Assembly: GCA_025201365.1 (NCBI GenBank)
Contig: JAIXMF010000038.1
Location: 1 to 63,083, forward strand
Direction: 5' to 3'
Length of the DNA stretch: 63,083 bases
DNA from: Syncephalis plumigaleata
Taxonomy: Eukaryota > Zoopagomycota > Zoopagomycetes > Zoopagales > Piptocephalidaceae
This document shows, in pieces, positions 1-11,886 of this stretch. How positions within the stretch are numbered: the first letter of the stretch is position 1; every line of letters begins with the position of its first letter. The notes below the pieces were generated by a model. That model had not been told where the DNA came from. It made no database searches and worked only from the letters and a program-made list of their open reading frames with translations. The position numbers and the translations under genes were made by a program.

Positions 1-1654
1 AATCGATTCGTTGCTAGAGCTGGTTAAACGCGTGGTCACACGTGGATTAGGCATGGGGAATGGTTCCTCGAGACCACGTAGAGGACCGTAGCTGTAGAAG
101 ATCTTGGGACGGTAGGTTGCGTCCTTTTCCATAACGCTCGAGTTACGGAACTTGTCGATCAAGCTCTGCTTGCCTTGGATGTTGGCATAGGAGATGCGGC
201 AAATCTTGTCGGAGTTGAAGCGATTCCAACGACGACCTACGTGATGCATCGCGAAGCTAATGACCGAACGAGGATCGATGAAGTTGATGAAGGCGTATCC
301 GACATTACAATGGTTGCGGAAGTCCATGCGTAAATACAAAAAGTCATATTGACCTCGGTGGGTCTCATTGATAGTGTCAATGAGCATCTTCTGCGTGTAT
401 TTGTTGGGGATGTTACGGATCATGAAAGTCGTGCGCAAGTCAAGACCACGGGCAATATGCCACAGGCACAACTCGTTGCCGGAGGGAATGGGACCATCAC
501 GTCCGAAACCCTTTGGCATGGGCAGGTTAAGGCTGGGCTGCACGGCCGATTGACGCATTGGGTCGGGTGTAGCGACAGCGGCGGCGGCGGCAGCAGCTTT
601 AGCAGCGGCGTTGAAGTAAACTTCAGTGAACGCGTTGAGTTGCTCTGGATTCATGTTGCCTTGATCGTTGCTATTAGGTGAGGTGGGTGAGATGGGGGAT
701 GAGGAGGAGGATGAGTTAACGTTAGTGCTATTATTGATACTGGTCGTGCTCGGGCTGCTAAGATTATTGCTGCTTGTATTATTAGGAACGTTACTATTAC
801 TATTGTTGCTGTTACTGAAGAACTGAGATGACGATGAGGGCCAGTTGAATTTAGTGGGCGACAATGGGGTAACTGGACTATTTGTAGTATCCGTGGCGTA
901 GGGAGAGGAACGAGGAAGAGGCGATAGAGGCGTCTGCGGACTGGTGGGGGTAGCGGGTTGTTGAAGGGGATATGGCCATTCTGCCAAATAATAAATTACC
1001 CTCAAGCGGCTTCCCTGTAATGTAAAAAAGAAAAGTGGATAGGTAGGACAATTTAAAACAACATGTGTTGACGAGACATTAGAATGGAAGTTGGCACGTG
1101 TGGACGAGGTTAAGCAAGCAAACGGAAAAATGCAATTATAGATGCGAGGGTGTGTTCGTAAATTGATGACACCAGAGGCGAGAAAAGAAAGAGAGAACAG
1201 AACAGAACAGAGAACAGAGAACAGAGAGCAGAACAGAGAACAGAGAATAAGGACATTAGTCAAGGGTAATGGTGGTACAGTAAAACGTTTTTCTTACCTG
1301 AAACGTTGAGCCATCGAGGAATTCCTTGGCAGCGGCAGCGCCACGTACATCGAAATACTCCGCAACAATGACCGATTGATTACCACGTTCGCGTAACATA
1401 ACCTCACGCATAAAGCGGACGTGACCGAAAGACGCCAACAAAACCTATATCAAACACGCACACACACACATATATATATAGAATATAAGTATATAAATAA
1501 ATATACACAAGAATAGTATTGATAAGCACAAGGCCTTTGTCTAAAAAGAAAACAAAACAACATTGACATTGACATCGAAACATACCTGGAGACGATGTAA
1601 ATCGTCATTACGCTCGTAGCCAGAAACGCAGATGATTCCGTTATTGTCGCTCAT
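1..1654 (-). CDS. Mei2-like RNA-binding protein, C-terminus beyond window edge
   Basis: Three exons are visible: 1654-1586, 1444-1298 and 1014 to the window edge, joined in phase 0. The start ATG (MSDNNGIICVSGYER) opens a degenerate N-terminal RRM continuing in exon 2 (LLASFGHVRFMREV). A long S/N/P-rich linker and an Ala run follow. The last part is the Mei2-type C-terminal RRM, with the hallmark TTFMIRNIPNKYTQKML, then YDFLYLRMDF and NVGYAFINF. Mei2-family proteins bind RNA through this third RRM and control meiotic or developmental switching (family knowledge). The frame is still open at base 1, so the stop lies outside. The orthologue's exact role here is unknown. Confidence 0.88.
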
Positions 1655-2926
1655 GATGGTAGTGTTGATATTGGTGTTGTTTAAGATGGTGTAACTAGAC
1701 TAGAGTCGGAAAGAAATGACAAAAGATTAAAGACAAGCGGAAAGAAGAACGCAAGGATGAAAACTGATGGTGCGCTAGAAAACAAAGTTGTAACAAGTAA
1801 GAGGCAAAAAACGCAAGCTATAATGAGAGTAAGTAGAAACAACAACGACGACAATGACAATAACTACAAGGGATACAAGTAGTACGGACGATGGTAGTAG
1901 TTAGGTAGATAGGTAGGTAGATAGGTAGGTAGATAGGTAGGTAGATAGGTAGGTAGTAGTAACAGGAAAAGATGACAATAGGGTAATAAAAGTGTACTAA
2001 AGGGCGTAGTTGTAAGTGAAAGTTGTAAGTAGTAGTAGTAGTAGTAGTAACGGAAATAATAGTGAAGAGTAGTGAAGAGTAACTAACTAAGTAAATGGAA
2101 CGTAGAGAAAGTAGATAAAAGCACAAACTATAACTGAAGAGAGGTCGCACTTTGTGTCGAATCTTGCGAGGTCTATATAGTAAATGATGAAGTGTACAGG
2201 TCATGCCCTTCCCACACAATGGTATGTCCATCTACTCACTCGCTTACTCACATACAGTCAGATACACGCGCTCATTGACAGGACAGACAAACACAGGCAC
2301 AGGCACAGGCACATTTACAGGCACATACACGCATACATACACCGGTAGTGGGTAGAACCGGTACATTGTTCCAGAATGCACAGTACAACAACCGTAGCAA
2401 TGCTGTGACTATGGCTAGGCAAGGCTGCTGCGAGTCATGCGATACGCGTGCAAGGACAGCCTTGCCTTCACACGCATGCCGCGCAATCAGTGAAGAAAAT
2501 GGAAATATCCATGTGCTCGCATTGGCACACGGTTGCACAAAATTAAGCCAACTCAATGTGAAGAGAGGATCGCATGCTGTTTTATGGCGCGGATAGTATG
2601 GCTACATCAGGCCATAGTGCTTAATTCCATGAGGGAATGAGCAGGTGAGGAGAATAGCGTGGAGTAGCGGAGACTCATACTGAATGAATGAAAAATAAAT
2701 AAACAGAAATACCAAATACCACCATCTCACTATTATCATCATCAAGTAAACGCAAGTCAATTGAGTGAGATATGTGCAATCATGTGCGTGTATTATCATG
2801 CTGCAACTACTATTCTTTTTGTTCAATAGAATGACTACATAATGTTAGAATAGAGTAGAACCATACTCTCAAGTAGTACCAGTGCATCGCAGTAATAATA
2901 ATAATAATAATGATAATTACAAGTGG
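1655..2926. other. Intergenic region, no supported gene
   Basis: Upstream region of the Mei2-like gene. It holds a TAGG/TAGA microsatellite, GT/CA-rich simple repeats near 2290-2340 and A/T trinucleotide runs. Short open frames here have repeat-like composition and no recognisable domain. Confidence 0.5.
1902..1955. repeat. TAGGTAGA-type microsatellite
   Basis: Tandem alternation of TAGG and TAGA units over about 54 bp, upstream of the Mei2-like gene. Confidence 0.9.
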
Positions 2927-4018
2927 TAACACTAATTAGTGTCACTGAATCGGCGCGTTTTGTTTCTCTCTCTCTCTCCGTTCTTTTTTTGTCAAAACGG
3001 CATTGAAAAATAAAATATAACAAAGGCCGGCGCTATGGTGCTTACCTTGTCCCACAAACGGCCATGTCCAGTATCATTTGTACAAGCAAACTTTTGCATG
3101 GGTACAAGCGATTCGTCATCATCAAGCCTCAATGTAGCTTCATCAACCCACGGGCTCGTCAAACCCACATGTTGCTGCTGCTGTTGCTGCTGCTTAGTAT
3201 GAGTAGTACGACATCGACTATTCATATTAGTGGCCATGGCAGGACAAGCAACACTTGTCATGACTGCATTCTCGTCAAGCGTCGTCAATGGCAATCTAAG
3301 ATTACTCATGGGCAGAATGGAATCCTCTGCATGTAGCGCCTGAATTGGAACAGAAAAAGTAGCACAGAAAGTAAGCATGGACCCTTTGTCCTATTTGGTA
3401 GCACTACTACTCTTTAACAAAAAGAGAAAAAGATCCGCTTGTCACTGTCACAAGATTGCACTAACCGCATGATCGATCCATGAATAGTAATAGGATAAAT
3501 TACGCTGAATCAACTGACTTTCATCAGCGTGCCACGATGAATTATGCCAATTCAAAAACGGTTTATTCTCATTGTTACTGAAGTTGTTGCTGTCGGTGTT
3601 GTTACTGTTGCTGTTGGCATTGTAGTCTGGATATTGAGGTGGCATCATCGTATTGGCAATGCCATAGCGTCGGTTTGTTTCATCGCGGTAGGGCAAAGTG
3701 TGTGGCTATACGCATACAATCGTTAATACGAGTGTAACACAGTTTGCCAGGAATAGAAATGGGCCGCCTTGAACATCCACAACGTGCCAGTCAAAATTCC
3801 ATGTCATTGACACTTACTTGGCTTGACGTCATGGTTGTCATCGTTGTCGCCGCTACCGTTGCTGTTGCTGCTTCAGTTAGAGGCCAATTACAGTTGGCAG
3901 CAACGGTGCATGTAGCATTAGCAGTAAAAGGAGGAAGTGCAGTCTCCGATAATGCACCTGACCAGCAACTGCAGCGTTTCACTTTACAGGTTGCTGCTGC
4001 TGCTGCTTCTACTGTCAT
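2927..4018 (-). CDS. Hypothetical protein with poly-Gln and poly-Asn tracts
   Basis: A four-exon model fits: 4018-3818, 3705-3466, 3339-3046 and a last mini-exon 2941-2927 ending in TAA. Donors are GTAAGT, GTTAGT and GTAAGC, and all introns are phase 0. The product is about 249 residues, with an Ala/Thr-rich N-terminus, an Asn/Ser-rich segment, a seven-Gln run (HTKQQQQQQQHVGL) and an acidic stretch (LRLDDDESL). No domain is recognised. The start is the first ATG after an in-frame stop, and the last exon is the weakest part. Low-complexity frames can stay open by chance, so this is a tentative gene. Confidence 0.4.
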
Positions 4019-5500
4019 GATGTTGGTCGATGTATCGATATCACTGGGAATGCTTCTCGGTAGAACAAGAGGGCTGCCGATGAGAACCGGTCAATGGCGT
4101 GTATAGCATGTATACAGTCTCTCCTAAGCGACGTGAATCGGTGTCATGTGCAGCTTAGTGTGGAAAGAGCTTGAATGAAAAAATTGTTAAAAAACAAAGT
4201 GCATTCGACTTGGAAAACTGAACGATTTTATTTGCATCAAAAGCGCTGTATCGTGCATCCATTCAGTACACGAATGGCATTCACACTCTACGTACATGGT
4301 CAGCTGTCCACTTGCCACTCCCATTATGCAAGCATAGTAGTACGTAGGTTATACTGACATCATACTAGTTCATTACGGCACTACTGTTGCTTACTACTAT
4401 GCTTGCCCCAAAAAAAGTGTACGCGCTAACAAACGGGTCAAGGATAGCGCAGCGGCTAATCTATTAGACTCGTGTTGATGCTATTCGTTAATAAATCTGA
4501 TTCGCTGATAAACTTGCTATTTTTTTTATTAATTTGCACTGCAGTTTATCGAATGTATGTGTGTATGCATATGTATTCCTACTACTTGCATATCATAATT
4601 TACTAGCGTGAATAGTATAGGCGACGGAGTAAAGAGTACACGACCGGTTATCGTCTAGACCAGATGGAGGTGAGCCATGAATGATGAAAGAGTGGATGTT
4701 TCATACGCATGCAACTCAGAGATTGGAGTCAATAAACTTGTATTCGAATGTCGACGACTTGTCAGTACAAGGACGCCTAATCAAAACACAATGGCAATGA
4801 TATTCATTTGGAGCATATGAATGAAAGAAGCCATTCATAGTCATATCAAGTACATATTTATCCATGCATTCATTACAAATAAAAGATACATAATCTATAA
4901 TTTGCATACACATGTGATTAAGAATAAAAATGATATTCCTACATCATAGTACGGCTAATCATACAGCTTGATGTACAAATGCAGCATGAATTGTTTCATC
5001 TACGCATCATTTATAGACATACAACTCGTGCTTGATAGTTTACTTCTATAATTGAATGATGTGCGCACATGTTACTACTACTAAAAGAAGGATTGGCAAT
5101 TGATATGATGCAAATACATGGCTGACTAACTTGGGTGTTCATATTTTAAATGTAATGACTCGTAAGCAATATATCATCATACTCATTAGCTATGCTGACG
5201 ATATTCAACATCTACGTATAATGATGCATACATATCATAAATGCTTTAAACATTAGCAATGACATCAGCAGTATCTGTGTATAATTTACCTTATTCTACG
5301 CTTGATTCTTTTCTTTGTATCACATTCCTCGGGTCATTGGAGTGTCATTGTCTTTGAGCTCATCATTAACCATGCCAAACATTTGACACATCATCATTGC
5401 TTAATGTGGTCGGAAGCACGCACTTTTGATACTTGCGATTTCGTTTCTATCTTTCTATCTTTCTATCTACATGTACTATTGAGTTGGTAACAACTTCTGC
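4019..5500. other. Intergenic region
   Basis: AT-rich sequence upstream of the first secreted pseudokinase. No gene is seen. The only structured item is a tRNA-like A-box fragment near 4437. Confidence 0.5.
4437..4482 (+). other. tRNA-like remnant (A box plus anticodon-arm-like sequence)
   Basis: TAGCGCAGCGG matches the pol III A-box consensus exactly and is followed by ATTAGACTCGT, like an anticodon arm. No B box and no pairing acceptor strand follows within tRNA distance, so a functional tRNA is unlikely. It could be a broken tRNA or chance. Confidence 0.25.
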
Positions 5501-5508
5501 TATATAAA
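5501..5508 (+). promoter_or_regulatory. Probable TATA box of secreted pseudokinase gene
   Basis: TATATAAA lies about 100 bp before the ATG at 5603. A CTTTCTATCTTTCTATCT pyrimidine repeat sits just upstream. Position and sequence fit a core promoter (inference). Confidence 0.5.
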
Positions 5509-5602
5509 TCGAGCTACCCGGCAAAGTATACCACAATAATCTCATTACTTCTTCTCCATTCCATTCCAGTAACGTTTTTCCACTACTAGACGATATACAA
5601 AC

Positions 5603-6640
5603 ATGCAAACTACATTCATGCAACTTAGCACTCTACTTGCTATTCTATCATTGGCAACCATGCCATGGTTAACCCAAAGCGTTAGTATTCAATCATTATC
5701 GCATCATCATATCAATGCTGGTGCCGCTACTACTAGCACCACTAGCATCACCAATACACTTGCTAAAAGATCCTGGCTTAGCAAGAAAGTATTCGATACT
5801 ATACCTGTCCACACAGTTGAAGAGATAAAACAATGCGTACTTGCTCAGAAGAATGCACAAAACACGCCACGTGTCGAGGATAGAATTGGCACGGGCAATT
5901 GTGGTACAGTGGTAACTATTCGCGAGAATGGTCAAATAACCGCCTTGAAGGTACCACTCAATCCCAATGAAGCCTACCAGATGAGCCATATCATCAAGGT
6001 GTTGCGTGCACAACCGGGCGGTACAGTATTCCCGCAAACTTATCCGACTGTCATGACGACCTACGGCCCTGGCATGCGAATGGAGTATTTCGAAGGAGCG
6101 CAAGATTTAGACGTCTACCTGAAGAATATCAAACCGACCATCCATCCCAACGAGTTCCAAACACGCGTAAAACGTCTATTCTCCCAAGTGATCCGAGGAG
6201 TGGAGCTATTGCACACGAACAATTATGTGCATGGCAGTTTAAAACCGGCCAACTTTATCGTGGCGCGTAACGCACAGACCGGTCAAGCAGATGCGAAGAT
6301 TATAGATTTCGGTTGGACACGTCAAGCTAAATGGGGCTCAAAGTCTACCTACTACTATAGGTATCTTGGTACATTGAATTTCGCACCACCCGAGGCAAAA
6401 GTCAAAAGCTGGATACTTCGTATTGATCCGCAACGTGCAGAAATATGGACAGTTGGTGCTGCCTTCTACTATTCGATTACTGGTAAAAACATATCCTATA
6501 ATGGCAATAGCAAGGTGCCAAATCTTCAAGATATTAAGGATGAGAGCTTGCGTCAAGTGTTCAATTGCATGCTCAATGCTGATCCAGCGGCAAGATGTTC
6601 TGCCGTGCAGATTGCGAAACTTCCCTATTTCACCACGTAA
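5603..6640 (+). CDS. Secreted pseudokinase (kinase fold, HGS catalytic loop)
   Basis: Intronless, 345 residues. The N-terminus is a signal peptide (LLAILSLATMPWLTQS), then an S/T/H-rich linker to about residue 60. A kinase fold follows: glycine loop IGTGNCGTV, VAIK-type lysine in ALKVPL, hinge MEYFEGAQDL, catalytic loop YVHGSLKPANF, IIDFGWTR, APPEAK, then IWTVGAAFYY. The HRD Asp is replaced (HGS), so normal phosphotransfer is doubtful although the DFG Asp and the lysine remain. A signal peptide implies ER or extracellular location. It resembles the gene at 36777-37850 throughout, and more distantly the A/B/C cluster. Weak kinase activity by a non-canonical mechanism cannot be excluded. Confidence 0.85.
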   Translation: MQTTFMQLSTLLAILSLATMPWLTQSVSIQSLSHHHINAGAATTSTTSITNTLAKRSWLSKKVFDTIPVHTVEEIKQCVLAQKNAQNTPRVEDRIGTGNCGTVVTIRENGQITALKVPLNPNEAYQMSHIIKVLRAQPGGTVFPQTYPTVMTTYGPGMRMEYFEGAQDLDVYLKNIKPTIHPNEFQTRVKRLFSQVIRGVELLHTNNYVHGSLKPANFIVARNAQTGQADAKIIDFGWTRQAKWGSKSTYYYRYLGTLNFAPPEAKVKSWILRIDPQRAEIWTVGAAFYYSITGKNISYNGNSKVPNLQDIKDESLRQVFNCMLNADPAARCSAVQIAKLPYFTT

Positions 6641-6860
6641 TCGCTGTTTTTCTGTAATTTAACAATCTTTATATCTATAGATACTGATTAATATAAATAA
6701 AGACAGTTTACTTGAAGAATTAAGATTTAATAATAGGATATATTTGATATTAACGATCATTCTTATAATTGACTAATAACGCAATAATAGCAATAGTAGT
6801 GGTGACTTCTACCTCTCTCTCCTCCCTCATCTTCTTATGCTCATTATCCATTGTATCCAT

Positions 6861-7970
6861 TTAGTGTACCACCACCTTGACCTTTTCCTGCGTCGTTTCC
6901 TCATTGTTCATCATCAACCTAGTCGCACTAGTCATTGGTGATACTGAACGGAACAACCTTGACTGAAAGATGTCAAGTACATCTGATGCTTCCGACCAGT
7001 AAACAATATTCGCCTTCACTTGTGACACATCAGGACCTGAAAGAATACGATGTAACGCGCGATGACGTCTAGGCATAAACACATCCTGACTTGTCAGTTC
7101 ACAACCAGGACAGAAATCGTTTTGGCCATCGCCTAGGTAAACAACTCGATCGTACTCGGCACGCAATCTACGTATCTCCTTTCCTTTACAAATATTGACG
7201 GTACAGCAAGGTCTCATTTCAACGGTAACATTGCTACGAGTAGTAGTACCGGTAGTGATAGTTACATCGTTATCATCATCCATGATAGCAGCTCGATGTC
7301 TTATGATCCTACGTAGACAGCCGTGTTCCTCATGGGCAGGCACGTATCGTTCTACGCGTAACTGACCCTCGGACGTCCATTGCGATTGATTCGTGATCAC
7401 TTGACTGAATATCGTGTCAAGTCCATTGGCACGTAGACACTCCCAGATGGCCGTCGTATTCGCATCACTTATGATAACCAGATCTGTTTGGCCCGATTGA
7501 TGCGCATGCTCTAGGGCTGCCTTCATTGACGGATGTAAAGCAAGTCGTGCGAATACTCGTTCCAATTGATCTCGCGTTATACCCAATTGATGCAATTCAT
7601 TATAGATCTTGTTCTAGATGAACATGCAAATAACAGTTAACAAAATAAGGATCTCGTACTTATTGATTGTATCCTACCATCAAATCTGTCCATTGCATCG
7701 TTGTAAAATGATTTGATTTATACGTGGCCAGTATATCTGATGATAGTAAGCTATACACTGCTCGATCACTATTCATCATCGATCGTATTATTTATTAGCA
7801 ACAATGACATGATGATCGTTATCCTTTTCTTTGCTGCTTACCTATCCTCATCGATAATGGTCCTATGGCAGTTAAAGTATTAATAATGAATAACGCTACG
7901 TATTCATTCACTCGTTCTCGTTCATTGCTATAGCTTACCAGTCAAAATCTAAAGCTACTAAAGTACGCAT
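6861..7970 (-). CDS. PHOSPHO1/2-like HAD phosphatase
   Basis: Four exons: 7970-7939, 7862-7842 (21 nt), 7768-7678 and 7613-6861, giving 298 residues. Exons 1 and 2 together encode HAD motif I (ALDFDWTIIDED) followed by SDRAVYSLL, as in the PHOSPHO family. Motif II is VIISDANTT. Motif IV is VVYLGDGQNDFCP. The family dephosphorylates small substrates such as phosphocholine, phosphoethanolamine or pyridoxal phosphate using the first Asp as nucleophile; the substrate here cannot be told. An insert of D/T-rich residues sits around 'MDDDNDVTITTG'. The 3' end faces the pseudokinase at 6640. Confidence 0.9.
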
Positions 7971-8376
7971 GTTGAATGACTAGCAAATAGCTACTACGAG
8001 ACACACGTATAATCAAGCTATAATAGTGGAGGTACGGGAAGAATAAGGCAAGATAGAAATATTAGATAGTGGAGAAACGATACAAGGCATCTCCTTTTAT
8101 ATTTATATTGATACTGGAGTATATAAATAGCTACAGGCAAGTTGATGAATGGGAACATTTTTTACTTTTTTTGTGACGATTCACTCGTATTATCATTGAC
8201 ACAATTGGTTATCAATTATTCCATGTGTATGCTGTTTCACGAATGTTTTTTAACAATTACTTGATAAAGATTATCTTATCAAAAGAAAGATAGAATAATT
8301 TATTGATATCAAATAGCAAGAGATGAAGATGGATAAAGAGATAGATAGATAGAAAGCGTAAAGAGAACATCTATAA

Positions 8377-11300
8377 TTAAATATCTCTCAATTGATTGTG
8401 AATACGAGTAATTTCCATTTCTAATTCATCAAGGCTCGTTTGTAATGTGGAGACATCCTCAAATTTACGATGTTCATTGGCTTCAAGTAGATAGGCTGCC
8501 ACACGTTCTCGTTGTTCTCGAAGTACCGAAAGCGTCTCTCGCAACATGGATGCGGTAGGTTTATCCGGCATTACAGGAGAAGCAGGCGTGTCAGATGATA
8601 AAGTCACGGACTTGACTCCTTTATCCTGTTTCCCGTGACTAGTATCACCAATCTGTGATGAAGACAATGAGGATGATGACGATGATGACGTTGCTGCATA
8701 CGTCATACGAGTGACAGTTGATGTGGAGGAGGTAGGGGCCGTTACACTTTGTTGGCTAGAAGAAGCGTTTGATGATGAACGTAATAGTTTAGGCAGTAGA
8801 GACAATGTCAACATATTCTGTTGTAGGAATAATTGTGATGCACGTCCAATAGCCGCATGTAATCTGGTATCTGTTTCGGAGACAGTTGGCAAACGACCGA
8901 TTTGCTTACTACATACACGCATTTATATTGTTAGCATAACCTAGATATAATACTCAATCGAGACGCCATATGCATACCTAATAAGATCGTATTGTGCAAA
9001 ACTATCCATTAGTTGTTTTCGCATTTGCGTTGCTTGTTGTGATACGTGTTGTTGTGTACTGGCATGATCAGGATTATTAGATTCGTTTCTGATGACATAC
9101 AAGTTAATCGATTTGTCTATTTGTTTGTTACATCCACTTACTTTAATGTTTGAATTAACTGATTAAATTGTGGTAATATATCACGAATAATCGATCGATG
9201 CACTAATAATGACTAATTGATGTTGTTTAGTTAGATGTATAATAGCTGCATACTGAATCTTGATAGAAATTACCTCGTATAAATCCATAAGCATGACAGG
9301 TTTACTCTGACCAAATCGTTTTTCACGACGTCTACAATACAACAACTATTATTATTATATTGTACCACTAATTAGCAAGCTGACACCCCATCACTTTACC
9401 TTACAACTGTACGATTACATTCTACGCATAGTCTAACTTCTCCTACGGTAAATGGATCATCTAGTGGTACATCCAAATCACCTAGTATTCATGTTTATTA
9501 GCACAATTGCTATGCCTCTCTTCATTCACGTATACTTACCATTAACTGTAACAGTGTGCACTTGGGAACAATGTGCCTGCCCGCATACCACTCGACCACA
9601 AAGTCGACAATGATGCTTTCGATTCACTAATGCCTTGAATGTATCCCTAAATATCACAACAAGTAATGTCAATGTCAATGTCGCTAATAAATACACATGT
9701 AAAAGCGTAGACTTACCCGCATAGTGGACATTCATCTACTGTAGCATCATCATCCCAAGTGACAATCGCTTGATCAATGGCTACGGTAATGCAATATATG
9801 TGTGTGTTATACAAATGATAGACAATAATATTCGGGAATGGCTTACCCTTTCTAATCTGCTGTTGCGGTTTAATTCGTTGCATAACTGGTCCCACCACAT
9901 TTGATGGATCAGCATATGCTTGTGCCAACTATATAGACATTGATTATTAGTATTATCATTATAGATATTGTTATGTAACTACCTTTTCTAATCGTTTTTC
10001 CAATCGATTTGCCTCCAAATTAGTACGTACTAATGTTTCCTGACGTATCATTAAAAATTCGGCTGTTTTAGATTGTATTAATCCTAGTAATAGCAATAAC
10101 AATTATTTAACATATATGTCACCCCTTAATTGATCCACGCTTACCTTGTCGATCATGTGCTCCTTGATAGATCTCGAAACAAGACTCGCATACACGACAC
10201 CAACGACCTCGTTGTGGATCGTGGCGTGCTTTCTCGTTCAATTTTAATGCACACATACAGTGAACCTGACAGAATAGTTTACCACAACTGTATTACATAG
10301 TAGATAGATATTAGCTAATGTATATACATACAGTATTCATGTTTGATCGAGTAAACCTACCTGCGACAATGTTCCTTACCGGTAAGTAGTGTAAGTGCAC
10401 CACGTTGCTTAGCACACCCTGGTGCATTACAAGTTGCACCTTCTGTTACGGGTTGCCAATGTGCACGCATGATCCAATTCTCTTCATCTTGATCGATAAT
10501 ATCGCCTGGCTGTATTGGTTGTTGAAATGCCAATTGCGGTGGATCCGATAATGAATACAGGTGATTTAGTAAAGCACCATCTCCCCCTTGACGTGATTGT
10601 GATGGTTGCGTACCATTAGCGCTATTGATTGCTCTCACGGCAAGTTGTGTCAATTTATTCTTGGCCGGTACAAACTTTTTCTGTGCTTGTTTCAACCAGC
10701 CCATTACCGCTTGAGCAGGATCAAAATCGTCATCATCCTCTTCGTCATCCTCTTCACCCTCAGCTAGAAACGTGTCACTTGCACGATCGTCATCACCGTT
10801 GACACTGCCCCATAACCAGGATGAGGCACCATTCGAGGTATTGCCCCTACTTAGTAAGGCACTACCAGATAGACTCTTCCTATGTGATGAGCCTGATTGT
10901 CGTGGTGGTAATGCAGGTGCACGTCTATCTTTCGTAGTTGTAGCTGTCGTAGTTGTAGCAGCTCTGGTTGATCTACGTACAGTAGATGCAGGAGATGGTG
11001 ATTCCGGATGAACAGCATCTAAATGATGATTTAGTGTAGCGAGTGTCTCGGCCAATTGTCCACAAATGGGACAGGCCAGTATGGGTGATTCATTATTGGA
11101 TGTCATTGTCGTTCTAGTCGATGTGTGACCACTAGGATTGGCAGTGGTGATGGTCGTACTAATACTAGACGAGCTATGCTTTACTCGAGGTGGCGTATGC
11201 ATGGGTGGTGCCGGTGTTGGCTCGCCACTAGTATCCGGTAGAACGAGACCGTCAACTTCGGCAAACGTAGCCATCGCTGAACCGGAACGCTGACGTGTTG

Positions 11301-11886
11301 CCACATCAATCGGTTTACTAGGCTGACTCTGCAATTGTGGCTGTTGTTGCTGTTGTTTCGGCGAGGGTGGTGTTGCCGGTAACGAATGCGTTGGATTGTT
11401 ACCTTCTTCCTCTTCATGTGTATTTACAATGTTAATCGTACTTTCCTCTTTAAAACTACTCAAACTACGTTGTTGCGCTCGATGATGCTGATGATGCACT
11501 CGTGTATCAGGAGTGGCACTGACAGATCTTGCTTTCATAGAATGACCACTCTTACCAAAGAACGCATCGACCGATTTGTTAGAAGGTTGAAACGATGATT
11601 GCGAATGAGAACGTTGCCATGGTGGAACAATTGCATGGTTGCCATTAATGTCGCTTCTATTCGTGGACGATCCATTAGATGTCGTGGATATTGCTGTTGC
11701 TGTTGCCGTTCCATCAAATATAACTCTAGATGAACTGGTCTCGTGACTTGCATCAATAGTATAATTCATGGATGGTGTACTAGAACTACTATCTACTCGA
11801 GTCTGACTATCCTGATAAGCTGTATATTGTCGAGATTCCTGTTCATCCCAGACCTGCTGTCTATTCTGTCCGGGTAGACTGGACAT
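8377..11886 (-). CDS. PEP7: PEP7/VAC1 (rabenosyn-5-like) double-FYVE Rab5 effector
   Basis: Eleven exons: 11886-10361, 10287-10145, 10083-9983, 9928-9847, 9780-9717, 9646-9540, 9481-9400, 9331-9274, 9212-9142, 9088-8978 and 8908-8377, in frame throughout; 958 residues. The long N-terminus is S/T/Q-rich and has a C2H2-like finger (CPICGQLAETLATLNHH). FYVE finger 1 spans exons 1-2 (HCRRSCGKLFCQVHC). FYVE finger 2 spans exons 5-7 (CPLCGDTF, RKHHCRLCGRVVCG, CVEC). The C-terminal helical end (ASMLRETLSVLREQRERV) matches the Rab-binding rabenosyn segment. The family binds PI3P on endosomes and couples Vps21/Rab5 to Vps45/Pep12 fusion. The start is the ATG at MSSLPGQ; an upstream in-frame ATG would add a hydrophobic stretch and is less likely. 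Confidence 0.93.

Noticed and set aside
2272-2556. Cys-rich minus-strand frame ending in CKCACACACVC
   Set aside because: The Cys run is translated from a CA/GT simple repeat.
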